A DNA stretch of 64,000 bases from Pseudomonas farris (GCF_019145235.1 NZ_JAHSTV010000015.1:1-64000), one strand, 5' to 3'; positions 1 through 7,397 are shown, counted from the stretch's first letter. Notes: generated by a model from the letters alone, not told the origin. Translations and numbers: made by a program.

Positions 1-2
1 AC

Positions 3-335
3 CTGACGCTGACCGTCACCTCTGGCGGGGTGGATATGTCTGCTCTGGACGCGCATGACTGGCGCCCGGATTTTGCTGCCGCCAACCCGACACTGCCGAG
101 GTGGTTTCTCGACGACCGCACCGACCTCACGCTCCGGTTGGTCGAGTTGCGCATGCCAGTCCTGCTCCTCTGGGGAGATTCTGATCTGATCAGCCCCGTT
201 CGCGTCGGCCAGCGCCTTGCTCAACTGTTACCCCGCGCGGAACTACACGTTTTCCCTGGCGCCGATCACAGTCTGGGCTTTACTCACGCAGCCGAGGTGG
301 CGAGGTTGATCGAGAGACATCTGGCCTGCTGGTGA
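3..335 (+). CDS. alpha/beta hydrolase, C-terminal part
   Basis: The frame is open to the left window edge, so the start lies outside and only about 110 C-terminal residues are seen. The stretch PVLLLWGDSDLISP followed by LPRAELHVFPGADHSLGFT is the usual end of an alpha/beta hydrolase fold: a strand carrying the acidic catalytic residue (Asp in GDSD) and a later catalytic His (GADHS). The nucleophile elbow is off the window. It probably hydrolyses a small ester, lactone or C-C bond, but the substrate cannot be judged. It ends 400 bp before the next gene. Confidence 0.75.
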   Translation: MTLTVTSGGVDMSALDAHDWRPDFAAANPTLPRWFLDDRTDLTLRLVELRMPVLLLWGDSDLISPVRVGQRLAQLLPRAELHVFPGADHSLGFTHAAEVARLIERHLACW

Positions 336-554
336 GCGGAACACTTGTTGCCACCGCGTGGGACTGATTGTGGGGCCCCGTGCGTTTCAAGACATCTTGG
401 ATTGCGGACAGACAACCGGAAGGCCCGGTCGCTGACGAATGAGCCGATCACCCCTAGCCTATATGGTTGGTGCGGCCCATCGTGTTCATCCTTTAAGTGA
501 ATACTTGACAAGCGATCCACGCTTATCTGGGGGCAATTCTAGAGCAGGGCTTTT

Positions 555-580
555 TGAATCGCCCCTGATTTCGTAGACAC
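555..580. mobile_element. possible IS3-family terminal repeat remnant
   Basis: TGAATCGCCCCTGATTTCGT and the following AGACAC resemble, from memory, terminal inverted repeats of IS3-group elements in Pseudomonas. No transposase frame and no partner repeat was found nearby, so at most this is a solo end left by deletion. Confidence 0.3.
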
Positions 581-600
581 GCCACCGTCTGCTTTGTCGA

Positions 601-626
601 TTGCGGCCCTTGGTGACGGGCCGCAA
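601..626. repeat. 9-bp-arm hairpin
   Basis: TTGCGGCCC and GGGCCGCAA form perfect arms around an 8-base loop. No T tract follows, so it is a weak candidate for a terminator of the upstream hydrolase transcript; it may also belong to the IS-like remnant just before it. Confidence 0.35.
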
Positions 627-736
627 CCGGTCAAAAGAATCATCCTTTGGTATTCTTCATTCCGCTTTTTAGCTGCCTGAAGTAAGAAGTACGCCCATTA
701 CGGAATAATTAAAAATGGTCAAAAAGGTAACTAGCA

Positions 737-1033
737 ATGCCAGATAACAGTGACAAATCATTCTACGATCGTGCAGACGCGCATATAAACCTATCAAACG
801 AGCAGCTAAGGGAATTCGAAAACCTTGGCAAAGTAAGCGCATCGATGATGTTTGGCACCACACGATTCAATGCTTGGGTAAGCGCTCGGGGCTTCAAATC
901 CGGCGCGGAGATGGCGCAGGCTCGCGAAGAGATGTTGAACTATTTCTGTGAGCAGTACCGGATGATGCTTGAGGATAATCTCGACGACCACATCAACAAT
1001 TTCAGTAAGTACATGAACGCGACAAGCGCTTAA
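737..1033 (+). CDS. DUF3144 family protein
   Basis: A 98-residue soluble acidic protein. The core FYDRADAHINLSNEQL, the middle KVSASMMFGTTRFNAWVSA and the end YRMMLEDNLDDHINNFSKYM match my recollection of the DUF3144 family, which covers nearly the whole protein. No catalytic motif is visible and no function is established that I know of. Upstream AAGGT at about 9 bases fits as ribosome binding site. It stands alone between the hydrolase and the convergent NYN gene. Confidence 0.8.
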   Translation: MPDNSDKSFYDRADAHINLSNEQLREFENLGKVSASMMFGTTRFNAWVSARGFKSGAEMAQAREEMLNYFCEQYRMMLEDNLDDHINNFSKYMNATSA

Positions 1034-1132
1034 TTATCCTGGTCCGTCGACCTCGGTGATCTCCCGCTTTGGGTCGATTTCGGCCAGTCATGACAGGCAG
1101 GAATCGGCCAGAGCGGTCGCTGGTGACGGGGG

Positions 1133-1942
1133 CTACGAGCTCGGCTGTCGGTGCCGGGCATAGAGTATTGAACCACCCACTCCCGACGTTCCTCTAGTTT
1201 GCAGTTCAAACGTATCCGGATATCCCTTGATCAACTCACTGAGCTTTTTATAACCATGGGTGCGAGGGTCGAACTCAGGTCTCAATTTGCTGATGTTGGT
1301 GCCCAGCGCACCCAAGTGAGCCCAGCCGTCCTCGTCGGCAATGTCATCCAGGATTTTTGCGATGAAACTTACTGGTGCCTTGGGTAGCTTTTTTACTTCG
1401 GGCGTACTGGCGACTTTGACGGCCTCGATTTCGGCGGGTGGCTCAGGTTCGGGTCGACCATGTCCATTGCTTGCAGTAACAAGCACTTCACCGCGCAGCA
1501 ATTCGGTATAGATGAACTTGTCGCAGGCCGACACGAACGGTCTCGGGGTTTTTTCTTCACCAAACCCGTAGACCGTCAAACCTTCTTCTCGTAACCGCGA
1601 AGCGAGGCGGGTGAAGTCACTGTCGCTCGAAACCAGGCAGAAACCGTCGAAGCGTCGGGTGTACAGCAAGTCCATTGCGTCGATGATCAAGGCACTGTCT
1701 GTTGCGTTCTTACCTTTGGTGTACGCGAACTGTTGGATAGGTTGAATCGAATGGTCGAGTAGCACCTTTTTCCATCCACCCAACTGAGGGCCAGTCCAGT
1801 CGCCATAGATCCGCTTGACGTTGGCGACACCGTACTTGGCGATTTCTTCGAATAAACCTTCAACAATTGCTGCGGGGGCATTGTCGGCGTCGATTAACAC
1901 TGCCAAGTGTTTTTGCGTGGGGGTGGGTGCGTGGATGGCCAT
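1133..1942 (-). CDS. NYN domain (DUF88/LabA-like) protein with C-terminal LOTUS domain
   Basis: Predicted 269 residues. The N-terminal half (about 10-155) is a NYN/PIN-like nuclease domain: VLIDADNAP carries the first acidic residues and LVSSDSDFTRLASRLRE the SDSDF signature. The C-terminal part (about 200-262) with FIAKILDDIADEDGWAHLG and YKKLSELI looks like an OST-HTH/LOTUS RNA-binding domain. Such proteins are presumed metal-dependent RNases or RNA-processing factors. The start at 1942 is preferred over 1972 because AAGGA lies 7 bases before it. Monocistronic as far as seen; targets unknown. Confidence 0.85.
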   Translation of the reverse strand: MAIHAPTPTQKHLAVLIDADNAPAAIVEGLFEEIAKYGVANVKRIYGDWTGPQLGGWKKVLLDHSIQPIQQFAYTKGKNATDSALIIDAMDLLYTRRFDGFCLVSSDSDFTRLASRLREEGLTVYGFGEEKTPRPFVSACDKFIYTELLRGEVLVTASNGHGRPEPEPPAEIEAVKVASTPEVKKLPKAPVSFIAKILDDIADEDGWAHLGALGTNISKLRPEFDPRTHGYKKLSELIKGYPDTFELQTRGTSGVGGSILYARHRQPSS

Positions 1943-2071
1943 GGGTCGTCCTTGAGTTGAGGACTTCAACATACCGTTAAATCACGGATGAACAAAGGGA
2001 TCACCGCTTCGCGCTAGAGAGCGTGTTTTGCCAATGGCAACGGGTTTGCGGTGATGTGCAAAGCGGAACGA

Positions 2072-2185
2072 TTAGCCAATGACTTTTAATCGACCGATAG
2101 CAGCCGCTGGACAGACTAGTGGCAAATAGTTAGCGTCGACCTTCTGCACTGAATCTTTACCGCAGCTGAGCTTGGCGTCTTCCAT
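2072..2185 (-). CDS. possible 37-aa small protein
   Basis: An ATG frame of 37 codons (begins MEDAKLSCGKDSVQKVDANY, ends GRLKVIG) with a good AAGGAG 9 bases upstream. It contains two Cys and no membrane segment. I do not recognise it. It lies in the stretch between the NYN gene and the palindrome that precedes the integron cassette, and could also be a fragment of a longer lost gene. Confidence 0.3.
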   Translation of the reverse strand: MEDAKLSCGKDSVQKVDANYLPLVCPAAAIGRLKVIG

Positions 2186-2270
2186 GTCCCGTTTCTCCTT
2201 GGGCTATGTCGCGTTCGCTGCAATTCCTCCAGGCTAGACAAGGGCTTGCAGGACGACAAGGAACGTTATA

Positions 2271-2308
2271 CGACATCACTGTCGCGTTTAAACGCGACAG
2301 TGATGTCG
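2271..2308. repeat. perfect 38-bp palindrome
   Basis: Nineteen bases (CGACATCACTGTCGCGTTT) are followed at once by their exact reverse complement, with GTTTAAAC at the centre and no loop. It ends 11 bases before the core site of the gene cassette. There is no T tract, so it is not a standard terminator. It could be an operator or part of a mobile element; either is inference. Confidence 0.7.
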
Positions 2309-2319
2309 CCAAATAGTAG

Positions 2320-2992
2320 TTAGGCGTATTAGTTGGAGGAGTTGCAATGACAACAATCGATGTGAAATCCCGATTCGAAGCAAAGCTTCTTCGTCCGGCA
2401 AAGCCTGGTAATGATACGTCGTGGGCGTTCGTAGTACTGCCAAGAGACGCGAGTGAACAGCTTCCGAGACGAGGAAGGACGACAGTTGAAGGTACAATCA
2501 ATGGGCACCATTTCCAGGCAACCCTTGAGCCGGATGGTCAGCTGAGCCATTGGCTGCAGGTAAGTAGAGAGTTACACGAAGCCGCAGGCGCGGCCGTTGG
2601 GGATATCGTTACACTAGAGCTAACCCCTGTGAAGAAGGAACCCGAGCCTGACATCCCACCAGATTTTCAGGAGGCACTGGCAGCCACTCCTGAGGCTCGT
2701 AAAGTTTGGAACAATACGACGACCATCGCACGAGTAGACTGGATACACTGGATTACTTCAGCCAAGCAACTTAAGACGCGCGCAAAACGAATTGGTGATG
2801 CCTGCGATATGCTTGCATCCGGCAAGAAGCAGGTTTGCTGTTTCGACCCGTCTGGCTACTACAGTAAGGCCTTCCGTGCGCCCGAGGCAGAAAATTTTTA
2901 AATGGAACATTCCGTTGAATACGCCTAACAAGGCGCTCAACACCGCTCGCTTCGCTCACTGGACTCGCAAAAGCTACGCTTTTGCTCGCCTG
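2320..2992 (+). mobile_element. solitary integron gene cassette at a secondary site
   Basis: The left end is a core site GTTAGGC at 2319-2325 (cut G/TTAGGC); the right end is a full attC (2923-2998). Between them lies one gene in the usual orientation, its ATG 21 bases after the core site and its stop 21 bases before the attC. There is no integrase and no neighbouring attC. The right-hand core reads GTTAGCG instead of GTTAGGC, which is expected if the last bases belong to the genomic target, i.e. insertion at a GTT secondary site rather than in an array. Confidence 0.8.
2347..2901 (+). CDS. DUF1905 / YdeI-OmpD-associated family protein (cassette gene)
   Basis: 184 residues. The N-terminal part (about 5-95) is a DUF1905 beta-barrel-like domain (FEAKLLRP, WAFVVLPRDASEQLP, GTINGHHFQATLEPDG). 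The C-terminal part (about 105-180) has the YdeI-type helical motif: DFQEALAATPEARKVW, ARVDWIHWITSAKQLKTRAKRI and ACDMLASGKKQVCCFDPSG. YdeI proteins have been linked to protection against bacteriocins or peptides, but the reaction is unknown. GGAGG lies 8 bases before the ATG. As the sole gene of an integron cassette it is probably acquired; expression would need a promoter upstream of the core site or read-through. Confidence 0.8.
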   Translation: MTTIDVKSRFEAKLLRPAKPGNDTSWAFVVLPRDASEQLPRRGRTTVEGTINGHHFQATLEPDGQLSHWLQVSRELHEAAGAAVGDIVTLELTPVKKEPEPDIPPDFQEALAATPEARKVWNNTTTIARVDWIHWITSAKQLKTRAKRIGDACDMLASGKKQVCCFDPSGYYSKAFRAPEAENF

Positions 2993-2998
2993 TTAGCG
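2923..2998 (+). other. attC recombination site
   Basis: Outer sites are GCCTAAC (R'') and GTTAGCG (R'). The inner arms pair as CTAACAAGGCG against CGCCTGTTAG with one unpaired A, the extrahelical base typical of attC. The middle contains a second hairpin, GCAAAAG/CTTTTGC around CTACG (2967-2985). The length of 76 bp and the GCTCGCTTCGCTCACTGGAC stretch resemble attC sites of Pseudomonas integrons as I recall them. Confidence 0.85.
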
Positions 2999-3918
2999 AG
3001 CCCGATGTCCAGCCCTTTCCCGGCGCCTGCAGTGATACTGAATGCCTGCTCCTCCAGACGGGTTTGTATCAACGCAGCCAGTTGTCGGGTGGCAGGCGCC
3101 AGGTGTTCTGCTCCACGATAAAGCACATAGCCGAGGGTCGGCAGCGTGGGTAGGCCAGCAATGACAGCGAGATGTCCTGGCAGCCCCATGCGGGTTCGCA
3201 ACGTGAGGCCCAAACCGGCAGCAACGGCCGCCCAGATTCCACCAACGCTGGGGCTGGTCAGCGCGATTCGCCAAGGGATCCGCGCCTCATCCAATGACTG
3301 GGTTGCCGCGCTGCGCAACACACAAGGGGCGTCGAACATGATCAAGGGCAGGGGAGAATCTATATCGCAGTTGAGCGGTGGCGTGTCACGAGACCCGATC
3401 CAGTGCATCTGCGTTTCACCCAGGCGCGTGGCATAAGGGGACTTGTGCCCTGTGTCCCACGTCAGGGCCAGGTCCAGGCCACCGCTGTCGATCAATGCAA
3501 GCAGTTCGGTATTACGCGCGATCCTGACTTCGAGGCTCACCTTCGGGTACATCTTGACGTAGCGTCGCAGGATGTCGCTGAGAAAGTGTTCGCCAAAGTC
3601 TTCCTGCAGCCCCAGACGTACCGTTGCGGCGGTCTGGCTTTCGTGCAGGGTCTGGAAAATGCTGTCGTTCATTTCAAGCAGTTGGCGGGCATGGCTGAGC
3701 AGGGATTCACCCACCGGCGTCAACACCAGCCCTCGACCGGATTTGGACAGCACTGGCGCGCCTATCTGTTCCTCAAGCTTCTTGAGTTGTGCGCTCACGG
3801 CAGACGTCGAGCGATTGAGCCGATCCGCCGCTTTGGCAAAGCTGTTGAACTCCACACCGGTCACGAAAGTACGCAGCACATCAAGATCGAAGGTCGGACG
3901 GCGCATCGAATCATCCAC
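2974..3918 (-). CDS. LysR family transcriptional regulator, tail encoded by attC
   Basis: 314 residues with an N-terminal winged helix-turn-helix (about 10-68: LDVLRTFVTGVEFNSFAKAA, STSAVSAQLKKLEEQIG) and a periplasmic-binding-like effector domain (about 95-295). It is divergent from the tautomerase gene, 97 bp apart, and likely controls it. The last residues NRRAKA and the stop codon are read from the attC site of the integron cassette, so the present C-terminus is not the ancestral one. The effector core appears complete, so it may still work. Confidence 0.85.
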   Translation of the reverse strand: MDDSMRRPTFDLDVLRTFVTGVEFNSFAKAADRLNRSTSAVSAQLKKLEEQIGAPVLSKSGRGLVLTPVGESLLSHARQLLEMNDSIFQTLHESQTAATVRLGLQEDFGEHFLSDILRRYVKMYPKVSLEVRIARNTELLALIDSGGLDLALTWDTGHKSPYATRLGETQMHWIGSRDTPPLNCDIDSPLPLIMFDAPCVLRSAATQSLDEARIPWRIALTSPSVGGIWAAVAAGLGLTLRTRMGLPGHLAVIAGLPTLPTLGYVLYRGAEHLAPATRQLAALIQTRLEEQAFSITAGAGKGLDIGLANRRAKA

Positions 3919-4015
3919 TCATTCAGGACTATGGTCGCCATTAAATCGGATATTCAGAATTATCGCGACTTGATAGTTTTTCTCCTGTCAGTGGGTTTTG
4001 CAGGAGTAGACCGTT

Positions 4016-4390
4016 ATGCCATTTGCACGTATTTCATTGCACCGGGGAAAGTCGGCCGAGTATTTACAGGCCCTCTCACAGGGGCTGCACGACGCGTTGG
4101 TAGAAAGCTTCGAAGTGCCGATGGCCGACCGGTTCCAGGTCATTCACCAACATGAAGTGGGCGAACTGATATTTGATCCCGGCTACCTGGGCGGTCCGCG
4201 CAGCCATGATTTTGTGCTGATCGCGATTACTGCCGGTCGCCCTCGAGACATCGAGACGAAACAGCGTTTCTATCGCACCTTGGTCGAGAGACTGAGTCGA
4301 GCGCCAGGCATCGACCCTGAGGACGTCATGGTGGTGATTACCACTACCGCGGCAGATGAATGGTCGTTTGGTGGCGGGCGGGGCAACTAG
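4016..4390 (+). CDS. tautomerase family protein (Tautomerase_2 type)
   Basis: 124 residues beginning MPFARISLHRGKSAEY: after Met removal Pro becomes the N-terminal catalytic base of tautomerases. Other family marks are FQVIHQHEVGELIFDPGYLG, FVLIAITAGRPRDIETKQ and DEWSFGGGRGN near the end. Members act on enol/keto substrates; the real substrate is unknown. AGGAG lies 9 bases before the ATG. It faces the LysR gene across a 97-bp shared promoter region, the usual arrangement for a LysR regulator and its target. Confidence 0.85.
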   Translation: MPFARISLHRGKSAEYLQALSQGLHDALVESFEVPMADRFQVIHQHEVGELIFDPGYLGGPRSHDFVLIAITAGRPRDIETKQRFYRTLVERLSRAPGIDPEDVMVVITTTAADEWSFGGGRGN

Positions 4391-4460
4391 TTTTCTATCA
4401 GGTGGGCAACAGCACGAGGGGCACCGGTCGCTCACCACCATCGGTGCCGAAGTTGTTCAT

Positions 4461-4694
4461 TCAAACAGGTGCCCTGCGCAGATATCGCCGATACAAAACA
4501 ACACCCATAACAACCGAAAGCAACCCAACCCCTACATTACCCAAAAGCCAAATTGCAAAGTTCCGACTTTGGTCCGCATCACCCTCGTAGAACGGCCCAA
4601 AGTAGCTAGACACTGCCACGAATATCAAATTAAACGCCCCGATGGCCAAGGCAACGATAAGGATGACGAACAATGTCCCTTTAACAATTTTCAT
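4461..4694 (-). CDS. small two-helix membrane protein
   Basis: 77 residues with a first membrane segment at about 7-31 (LFVILIVALAIGAFNLIFVAV), a short polar loop (GPFYEGDADQSRN) and a second segment at about 48-68, ending in a basic tail YRRYLRRAPV. The start at 4694 has GGAAGG at about 6 bases, better than the ATG 18 bases upstream. I recognise no family. It sits alone between the tautomerase and AraC genes. Confidence 0.6.
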   Translation of the reverse strand: MKIVKGTLFVILIVALAIGAFNLIFVAVSSYFGPFYEGDADQSRNFAIWLLGNVGVGLLSVVMGVVLYRRYLRRAPV

Positions 4695-4878
4695 ATGACC
4701 TTCCAAAACCAAATAACCCCTGACGGCTAGCCTAGCAGAGGGTTCATATTGGCCGAAGACCTCTCAGAGGCCCTTTGAAAAATCGGAAAGTTCCTACCCC
4801 ACATGAAGACTACGCCGATCGGATAGTCGATACGGTAATGATCGATCTTTTGAGTTTCAGCGGTTTCGCAGATGCCAA

Positions 4879-5874
4879 TTATTTAGCGTCCCGCCATCGA
4901 CTTCGGGCATGGAGATAGGCAGTCAAATCGCTGTAGCCCAATTGAGCTGCAATCTCCGTCAACGACTCGCCTTGCAACTCAAGATGCAGTTCCAGTTCTG
5001 CACGAACCTGATCGAGTAATTGCCTGAAGGTCGTGCCTTGTTCTTCCAGGCGTCTGCGTAATGTCCTGGGCGTCTGGTGCAACGCCTTTGCCAGATCGTC
5101 CAGATTCGGAGTTTCACCTCTCGCCAGAGATCGTCGCGCACCTTCGGCAACCTTGGCTGACCAACCGTTGAAATTGCGATGCGCGGCAATCCGTCGATCC
5201 AGTTCCTGAGTCAATAACTCCAACATCCCGTGATGACGGGTTTGCATTGGCAGGCTCAAGCTTTGTGCATGGAAATAGAAGCGGTTAACCGGGCAGTCAA
5301 ACTCGATGCGGTCTCCAAACCACTGGGCATATTGCTTGTAATACGACGGACGCGAATGCATGAATTTTGCCAGAATTGGCTGCACATCCTGCCCCGTTCC
5401 ACGTCGCAATTGCGCGATGGACATCACCCCATAATGTTCGATGACATACCGCGCCAACTCTCTTGGCGCATCGACGCACAACTCAATTCCGACGCCGTTT
5501 TCGTCATTCACCAACCTCACATTGTCGGTGTCCGATGCAAGCGGTGCGTATCGGGCCCAAAGCTGCATGGACGACAAAACGTCGGGGCTATACAGGCAAA
5601 GATAAGCCAGGACGTGCCAGTCCTGAGGCGTGAACAGCGCGAACAGTTTTAACCCGATCGCCGGATCAATGCGCGCCGCCTCGCGCCACAGCTGATCCAG
5701 TTCGATCAGGCTGTAATCCGTGCTTTTTCGGGCAACCTGGCTGTCAAGAAAGCGCTCCAGCACTTGGCCCAGCCTGCCTCGATGAAAGCGCTGGGGCGGG
5801 CGATTGGCCGGTTCTAGCTCAATTCTGTCCATTTCGCGCATTGGGAGGGCTGACTCCTGGGTTTCTAATGACAT
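4879..5874 (-). CDS. AraC family regulator with arabinose-binding-type N-terminal domain
   Basis: 331 residues. The N-terminal two thirds (about 35-225) fit the long effector domain of OruR/ArgR-like AraC regulators (SLIELDQLWREAARIDPAIG, SPDVLSSMQLWARYAPL, QTRHHGMLELL). The C-terminal helix-turn-helix pair begins near 235 (PNLDDLAKALHQTPRTLRRRLEEQG, LTEIAAQLGYSDLTAYLHA). The end is odd: after the second recognition helix it stops at RSRWRDAK, without the usual W-T/S-G-x-x-P-x-x-Y-R ending. It lies divergent from the sterol-desaturase operon, 34 bp away, which it probably controls. Confidence 0.85.
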   Translation of the reverse strand: MSLETQESALPMREMDRIELEPANRPPQRFHRGRLGQVLERFLDSQVARKSTDYSLIELDQLWREAARIDPAIGLKLFALFTPQDWHVLAYLCLYSPDVLSSMQLWARYAPLASDTDNVRLVNDENGVGIELCVDAPRELARYVIEHYGVMSIAQLRRGTGQDVQPILAKFMHSRPSYYKQYAQWFGDRIEFDCPVNRFYFHAQSLSLPMQTRHHGMLELLTQELDRRIAAHRNFNGWSAKVAEGARRSLARGETPNLDDLAKALHQTPRTLRRRLEEQGTTFRQLLDQVRAELELHLELQGESLTEIAAQLGYSDLTAYLHARSRWRDAK

Positions 5875-5908
5875 GGCATTGCCCGCAAGGGCCTAAATCG
5901 AGAGTGCC

Positions 5909-6763
5909 ATGAATACAATAATGCTCGCCAATAACCCTGCGTTGATAGTGGCCGGGATTTTCCTTGCCTTCATTTTGCTAGAGCTTGCCTGTTCCTCGTT
6001 TCGTCAGTCGTCAGGCGGCAAACGTGACGTACTCATTGAAGTCGTCGGCTCCGGCATACTGCTGGCGGTTACATTCCCTCTAGTCATGTGGCTAAGTGGC
6101 AAGATACTAAGTCAGGCTGTACCGGACATGAAGGACGCGTTGGCTGGAATCCCGTGGATTGCAGGATTTGTATTGTTTTTACTGCTCGATGACATGACCC
6201 AATACTGGTGGCATCGCCTGACTCACCGGGTTCCCGCACTTTACGCATTGCACCGAGCACATCATTCCGCGCCTTACATGAGTGTTCGAATTGTTTATCG
6301 AAATAACAGCTTTTACTACCTTCTGATGCCCGGGATCTGGCTGTCTGGCATGCTGATATATCTCGGTCTTGCTCCCATTTATTATGTTTATTTGATTGTA
6401 AAGATGACTGTAATTTTCGCAGCGCACAGCAGCGTTGCATGGGACGACAAACTTTATCGCATCCCCGCGTTACGCCCACTTGTTTGGGTTTTGGAGCGAA
6501 CCTTCTCCACACCCTCCACTCACTCTGCGCATCACGGTTTGACTGCCGAGGATGGCGTTACCCATTACAAAGGCAATTTCGGCAACCTGTTATTTTTTTG
6601 GGACATCCTGTTCGGAACCGCAAAAATTACCCGTCGGCGCCCGCCAGCCTACGGAATCGAACACTTGTCACCGATAAGCTGGAAAGAAGAATTGTTCTGG
6701 CCCATCGTGCGTTCCCGCCGTTCCGCACCCAAGGTAAACGCTAACCAGAAGGTGGCGCGATGA
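5909..6763 (+). CDS. sterol desaturase / fatty acid hydroxylase family protein
   Basis: 284-residue integral membrane di-iron oxygenase. Membrane segments lie near 9-28, 47-68, 83-99 and 130-180. The His clusters of the family are visible: HRLTHR, HRAHHS and HSAHHG, plus a further His in AAHSSVAWDD. These ligate two irons and oxidise lipid C-H bonds with O2; the lipid substrate is unknown. It starts 34 bp from the divergent AraC gene and its stop overlaps the next start by 4 bases (ATGA), so it forms an operon with a flavin reductase-like protein that could supply electrons. Confidence 0.85.
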   Translation: MNTIMLANNPALIVAGIFLAFILLELACSSFRQSSGGKRDVLIEVVGSGILLAVTFPLVMWLSGKILSQAVPDMKDALAGIPWIAGFVLFLLLDDMTQYWWHRLTHRVPALYALHRAHHSAPYMSVRIVYRNNSFYYLLMPGIWLSGMLIYLGLAPIYYVYLIVKMTVIFAAHSSVAWDDKLYRIPALRPLVWVLERTFSTPSTHSAHHGLTAEDGVTHYKGNFGNLLFFWDILFGTAKITRRRPPAYGIEHLSPISWKEELFWPIVRSRRSAPKVNANQKVAR

Positions 6764-7353
6764 GTCGTCATATTGTTCTGCTGTCTGGATCGAACAGATC
6801 AAACAGTCAGTCAATCAAGGTCGCCAGGTATCTGCGCGACCGATTAGAGAAACTTGAGTTGTGTGACTCAAGCGAACTGATAGACCTGGCTTCCAGTCGG
6901 CTACCGCTTTGGCCAGAAGAAGACACCGACAGAGTCTGGAATGCCCAGCAATCCATTCTCAAAAAAGCGACGGCACTGATCGTGATCAGCCCTGAGTGGA
7001 ATGGCATGGCTTGCCCGGCCCTGAAAAACTTCTTTTTGTACGCAGGGCTCAGCGAACTTGGACATAAGCCTGCGCTCTTGGTGGGCGTTTCGGCAGGACT
7101 TGGCGGGGCATATCCAATTGCTGAATTACGCGCATCGAGCTACAAAAATAGCCGGATCATGTATTTGCCTGAACAACTCGTCATTAGAAACGTAGAGTCG
7201 ATGTTAAACAGCGAAAGGCCTGCAGACGAAAATGATCATCGCATTCGGACGCGTGCCGACTGGGCTCTGCAGATACTTTGTCAATACGATGCAGCTTTAC
7301 GCACCATACGACCTGCAATTGAACACCCGCCAGAGTTCTCTACCGGGATGTAA
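6760..7353 (+). CDS. NADPH-dependent FMN reductase family protein
   Basis: 197 residues. The N-terminal strand and loop LLSGSNRSNSQSIK is the FMN phosphate-binding loop (GSxRxxSxS) of NADPH-dependent FMN/azo reductases. Further family marks are PLWPEED, ISPEWNGMACPALKNFF (the PEYNGSxPxxLKN-like motif) and LVGVSAGLGGAYP. It likely binds FMN and reduces flavin, quinone or a partner protein with NAD(P)H. Translation is coupled to the membrane hydroxylase gene by an ATGA overlap, which suggests a partner role in the same oxidation. Confidence 0.85.
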   Translation: MSRHIVLLSGSNRSNSQSIKVARYLRDRLEKLELCDSSELIDLASSRLPLWPEEDTDRVWNAQQSILKKATALIVISPEWNGMACPALKNFFLYAGLSELGHKPALLVGVSAGLGGAYPIAELRASSYKNSRIMYLPEQLVIRNVESMLNSERPADENDHRIRTRADWALQILCQYDAALRTIRPAIEHPPEFSTGM

Positions 7354-7369
7354 AGCCACGGATGCTGAA

Positions 7370-7397
7370 GATCAAAAGATCGCAGCCTTCGGCAGCT
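7370..7397. repeat. REP-like element, GATCAAAAGATCGCAGCC type
   Basis: GATCAAAAGATCGCAGCC followed by TTCGGCAG. Related copies occur at 11186-11213 and, inverted, at 30574-30600, and inside the long hairpin at 35801-35884. It is a dispersed extragenic repeat of this genome, always between genes. Confidence 0.6.

Larger units (their letters stand above)
336..736. other. intergenic stretch, no gene seen
   Basis: No open frame here has a plausible start and composition; a 78-codon minus-strand frame overlaps the hydrolase end and looks like a shadow. The stretch holds an IS-end-like sequence (555-580) and a GC-rich hairpin (601-626), then an AT-rich stretch that probably holds the promoter of the DUF3144 gene. 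Confidence 0.5.

Noticed and set aside
2128..2134. A second GTTAGCG near 2129 considered as the core of another attC
   Set aside because: No matching inverse core or paired arms lie upstream, so a second cassette is not supported.
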